Of a DNA stretch of 64,000 nt, positions 60,869 through 64,000 are shown in pieces. The DNA is from Geosiphon pyriformis. Taxonomy: Eukaryota; Glomeromycota; Glomeromycetes; Archaeosporales; Geosiphonaceae. Both the position numbers and the translations under genes were made by a program. The stretch lies in NCBI GenBank assembly GCA_016748015.1, contig JAAOMT010000470.1:242509-306508 (forward strand), read 5' to 3'. Below the pieces are notes generated by a model, which saw nothing but the letters and a program-made list of their open reading frames with translations, was not told where the DNA came from and ran no database searches. Each line of letters starts with the position of its first letter. The stretch's first letter is position 1.

Positions 60869-61651
60869 NNNNNNNNNNNNNNNNNNNNNNNNNNNNNNNN
60901 NNNNNNNNNNNNNNNNNNNNNNNNNNNNNNNNNNNNNNNNNNNNNNNNNNNNNNNNNNNNNNNNNNNNNNNNNNNNNNNNNNNNNNNNNNNNNNNNNNNN
61001 NNNNNNNNNNNNNNNNNNNNNNNNNNNNNNNNNNNNNNNNNNNNNNNNNNNNNNNNNNNNNNNNNNNNNNNNNNNNNNNNNNNNNNNNNNNNNNNNNNNN
61101 NNNNNNNNNNNNNNNNNNNNNNNNNNNNNNNNNNNNNNNNNNNNNNNNNNNNNNNNNNNNNNNNNNNNNNNNNNNNNNNNNNNNNNNNNNNNNNNNNNNN
61201 NNNNNNNNNNNNNNNNNNNNNNNNNNNNNNNNNNNNNNNNNNNNNNNNNNNNNNNNNNNNNNNNNNNNNNNNNNNNNNNNNNNNNNNNNNNNNNNNNNNN
61301 NNNNNNNNNNNNNNNNNNNNNNNNNNNNNNNNNNNNNNNNNNNNNNNNNNNNNNNNNNNNNNNNNNNNNNNNNNNNNNNNNNNNNNNNNNNNNNNNNNNN
61401 NNNNNNNNNNNNNNNNNNNNNNNNNNNNNNNNNNNNNNNNNNNNNNNNNNNNNNNNNNNNNNNNNNNNNNNNNNNNNNNNNNNNNNNNNNNNNNNNNNNN
61501 NNNNNNNNNNNNNNNNNNNNNNNNNNNNNNNNNNNNNNNNNNNNNNNNNNNNNNNNNNNNNNNNNNNNNNNNNNNNNNNNNNNNNNNNNNNNNNNNNNNN
61601 NNNNNNNNNNNNNNNNNNNNNNNNNNNNNNNNNNNNNNNNNNNNNNNNNNN
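60869..61651. other. Assembly gap
   Basis: 783 N, between the array and the 3' part of the spliced gene. Confidence 0.99.
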
Positions 61652-62108
61652 AAGGACCAAAAAGGATAAGCTGTATAAATTCTGCATTGTATTTGGTATA
61701 AATATTACAGGTAAAAAAACATATTTCATTCAATAATGTAGATAACATTCTATTGTCTAATTGTGTTTTGATAATTAGATGACCACTGTGTTGATGTATA
61801 CGGATTGTTACGAGAAAAAGGTATAAAGTTTTACCTCCCTATCATAAAAGCCAAGATTCCTTTACATAACGAAACTGTGGATAAAGTTGAAGAATTTGTG
61901 CATGCCTTATTAATCTTGCGGGTAAGAAATTTTGAAAAACCAAAAATCAGTCTTTTAATACTATACACCATTACTAAGGTTATTTTATCTTTAGAACGGG
62001 TTACTGGTAAATCTTCATGAATTCAATCAGATTTTATTAAAGAAATCTAGGTCAGCCACCGAACAACATGATTCCTCCGAAGAAGATTCTACTATCAGAA
62101 CCTCATAA
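61652..62108 (+). CDS. Spliced host gene, 3' end (unknown function)
   Basis: Three exons: gap to 61710, 61779-61921 and 61995-62108, with introns 61711-61778 (GTAAAA...ATTAG, 68 nt) and 61922-61994 (GTAAGA...TTTAG, 73 nt). The joined frame is open and ends TAA at 62106. It reads Y-K-F-C-I-V-F-G-I-N-I-T-D, L-L-R-E-K-G-I-K-F-Y-L-P, a stretch E-T-V-D-K-V-E-E-F-V-H-A-L-L, N-G-L-L-V-N-L-H-E-F, and an acidic Ser-rich tail. Family from memory: the C-terminal part of a large Rhizophagus protein family to which the fragment at 22951 also seems to belong. The 5' end is in the gap. A decayed copy lies at 5490-6076. Confidence 0.75.
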
Positions 62109-62249
62109 AAATATAATTTTAATGCGAATCTTTTTTTAATAATAATTAGGATATTTTTTATTTGTACCAGTTGTTTCGGCAACATTTTTACTGTGTAAAT
62201 AAAACAATGACACATATTCAATGATTTGAAGTATTAAAGGGACGTATAA

Positions 62250-62421
62250 GCCGAATAACCGCTCACATGATATTTTTTCTTTCATAATATATTAATGACG
62301 TAATAATATTTTTTGACCCTGGTCGTTATATCATATAAAATCACGTTAACTTTTGCATGTGTATTGATATTGATATGAGAATTTTCTTGGCAAAAGTGAT
62401 CGCGTGACAATTTGTCACGCG
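62250..62421 (+). promoter_or_regulatory. Shared upstream module ending in a palindrome
   Basis: Same blocks as 21570-21655 with extra DNA between them. At its end, 62401-62421 is a perfect 21-bp palindrome (arm CGCGTGACAA around a central T), preceded by GGCAAAAGTGAT. It is possibly the end of a miniature inverted-repeat element or a binding site. Confidence 0.5.
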
Positions 62422-62500
62422 TATATTTTTTTTATTTTACGTATATGTTCTGTATTTTTTGGTCTACACTAATAAACAAGCTTTTGAATAATCCGCATTT

Positions 62501-62510
62501 TATATAAAAA
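62501..62510 (+). promoter_or_regulatory. TATA-like box
   Basis: TATATAAAAA, 29 bp upstream of the ATG at 62539. This is placed well for a core promoter, though such sequences are common in AT-rich DNA. Confidence 0.35.
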
Positions 62511-62538
62511 ACGAACTTCTTAAGTAACTCTACGAGAC

Positions 62539-64000
62539 ATGGCAAACATTCAATCTAAAGTCGCCTCATTAGAGAACGGGTTTCCAAGCTTATAGCTGAG
62601 AATACTGAAATTAGAAAGAAGTATTCTGAGATCGAAGCTAAGGCAGGCTATAGAAGAAAATACAAAGCGCGATGCTAGAGTTGAGGAACTAGAGCAAAAG
62701 AATATAGAGCTTGAGAACAGACTCGCTATATTAGAACAGGGAAAAAAAGAAAAAAGTATTTCTACGGAAGATATTTCGCAGATGTGATGAGTCAGAGACT
62801 CGTGGCTATGCCACTGATACCCCGATATCTGATATAACTGATAACACTTTAAATTCTAACGATACTCATGAACAGATAGTCTCACATAATGAGGAGTCTA
62901 ACATATCTAGCTACGAAGTGACCGCCTCCGGCAATTCTGATATATACCAGGAATCGGTGACCCCCACACCTATTCCCGCGGAAACCATATCAATGGAAGA
63001 GAAAGAAGAAAATGAATTTCTGAAACGAGTACATAAAGAACAGATTAGTAATGAAATAAGAGAAAGAAATCGGGAAAAAAAGCATAGATCCAAAGATTTG
63101 TCTTCGGATAATAATTCATCAGAACAGTCTAATTTATGTGATATAAAAACTGTTACACTGGAAACGAATCCAAAGGACTCGACTGAGGTAAGTGAGGAAG
63201 AAACAAAGTCTCGGGTCTACGACTCATCAAATCTGAACATGCTAGAAATATGCCCCGAGACCAAATCACCTACTAATCAGAAAATCCCCTATAATCAAAA
63301 AGTGGAGCGAGGTTTAAGATATGAATTATCTATTTGCATTAGATACGATATCAGTAATGCTAAAAGCGGAGTTAGTACCAAGGCACATAAAATATTTGAT
63401 ATTCAGATTCCCGAATTCTCTTTAGAAACAATTTTAACGGGATCTTGTAAAGTTACAGCACAAAATATAGTTGATTTATTTAAGGTAGCAATGAAGGTTA
63501 GACAAAAGGAAAGTTTATGCTGGTATTGTTACTATAAAGCGTATGAGAATCGAATCAAGGATATTAAGTCTGAATAATATTGATGACCAATCGGCAAGGA
63601 CATGAGTATATAACGAAATCAAATTGTTTCTTCCCGATATTACTGTTGTAAACTTGCGTTAAATAACTTCCAGAGCTAAAAAAGTCTATGTGTTATACGA
63701 AGGAATAGGAATAGATAAAATTAGTCAAGTGACTTATAGCGCAAGTGCTATTTCAAATCCAAAATATTATACATGATTTTTCCAAGAAGTCAAATGATAT
63801 GAATTGCCAGGAACAGAGTACTATTTCTTCCGAAACAAAAGTGATCGGCGTGACAAATTGTCACGCACATATGTCAGATCTATCTAACTCAAACGATTCA
63901 TTGGCAGAGTTGACACGGTCAAAATTACCAGAAATCGAGGTAAGTGAGGAGGCCAAGAAAACTTTACCGGAAACTGAGGCAACCCATGACCATACTTATT
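62539..64000 (+). pseudogene. Broken coiled-coil gene, runs off the window
   Basis: Starts M-A-N-I-Q-S-K-V-A-S-L-E-N at 62539. A frameshift near 62580 leads into K-L-I-A-E-N-T-E-I-R-K-K-Y-S-E, a second near 62650 into V-E-E-L-E-Q-K-N-I-E-L-E-N-R-L-A (heptad-like coiled coil), and a third near 62786 into the long frame to 63577 (T-P-I-S-D-I-T-D; E-E-N-E-F-L-K-R-V-H-K-E-Q; L-R-Y-E-L-S-I-C-I-R-Y-D; F-S-L-E-T-I-L-T-G-S; L-C-W-Y-C-Y-Y-K-A-Y). Another shift at 63575 is followed by V-Y-N-E-I-K-L-F-L-P and Y-E-G-I-G-I-D-K-I, with one TGA and one TAA. A last shift near 63750 gives F-Q-I-Q-N-I-I-H-D-F-S-K-K-S, open to 64000. Resembles a multi-copy Rhizophagus family of unknown function. Confidence 0.75.
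63835..63866 (+). repeat. Palindromic motif inside a reading frame
   Basis: CAAAAGTGATCG is followed by a 19-bp palindrome (63848-63866, arm GCGTGACAA around a central A). In the frame of the broken gene it encodes T-K-V-I-G-V-T-N-C-H-A. The same bases form the start of small-gene copies 1 and 2 (M-A-K-V-I-G-V). Confidence 0.75.

Overview
The window looks like nuclear DNA of an arbuscular mycorrhizal fungus of the Rhizophagus irregularis type. Evidence: extreme AT content, short GT-AG introns in the few healthy coding segments, gene fragments resembling families I remember as multi-copy in Rhizophagus, and very many decayed Ty3/gypsy and LINE-type elements. The assignment is from recognition, not from a search. 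Two assembly gaps (N runs) lie at 22355-22949 and 60869-61651. Family names A, B and C for the LTR elements below are my own labels.

Layout. 1-1432: a small-gene locus on the minus strand (conserved ~80-aa protein) followed by a 75-bp tandem array. 1433-6076: AT-rich decayed DNA with a transition-riddled DDE transposase and a decayed minus-strand copy of a host gene whose better copy is at 61.6 kb. 6185-11075: head-to-head family A LTR retrotransposon pieces. 11076-20928: an essentially full-length but dead Ty3/gypsy element of family B (minus strand, LTRs of ~970 bp, gag-PR-RT-RNaseH-IN). 20929-22354: an inverted second copy of the first locus, ending in the first gap. 22951-23328: the 3' part of a host gene cut off by AT-rich DNA. 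23329-26585: AT-rich desert. 26586-46380: a mosaic of family A, B and C pieces plus two partial LINEs. 46381-48446: a second desert. 48447-59942: a layered nest. A solo family A LTR is split by a complete LINE with a 14-bp target duplication; the LINE is itself interrupted by a non-autonomous family A element and by a truncated family C LTR. 59943-64000: healthier, less AT-rich host DNA holding the third copy of the small gene and its array, the second gap, the 3' end of a spliced host gene, and a broken coiled-coil gene that runs off the window.

Common thread. Stop codons in the dead elements mostly sit where Gln, Trp or Arg is expected, and catalytic residues change Asp to Asn, Cys to Tyr, Gly to Arg or His to Tyr. 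This is a C-to-T (both strands) decay signature resembling RIP or methylation-driven deamination. The host islands at the two ends and beside the gaps largely escape it. The most interesting leads are the three small-gene copies, whose coding differences are all amino-acid-changing while the downstream array is identical; a palindromic sequence that supplies the codons for K-V-I-G-V in two unrelated reading frames; the non-autonomous element with an internal tandem array; and the paired healthy/decayed copies of one host gene.
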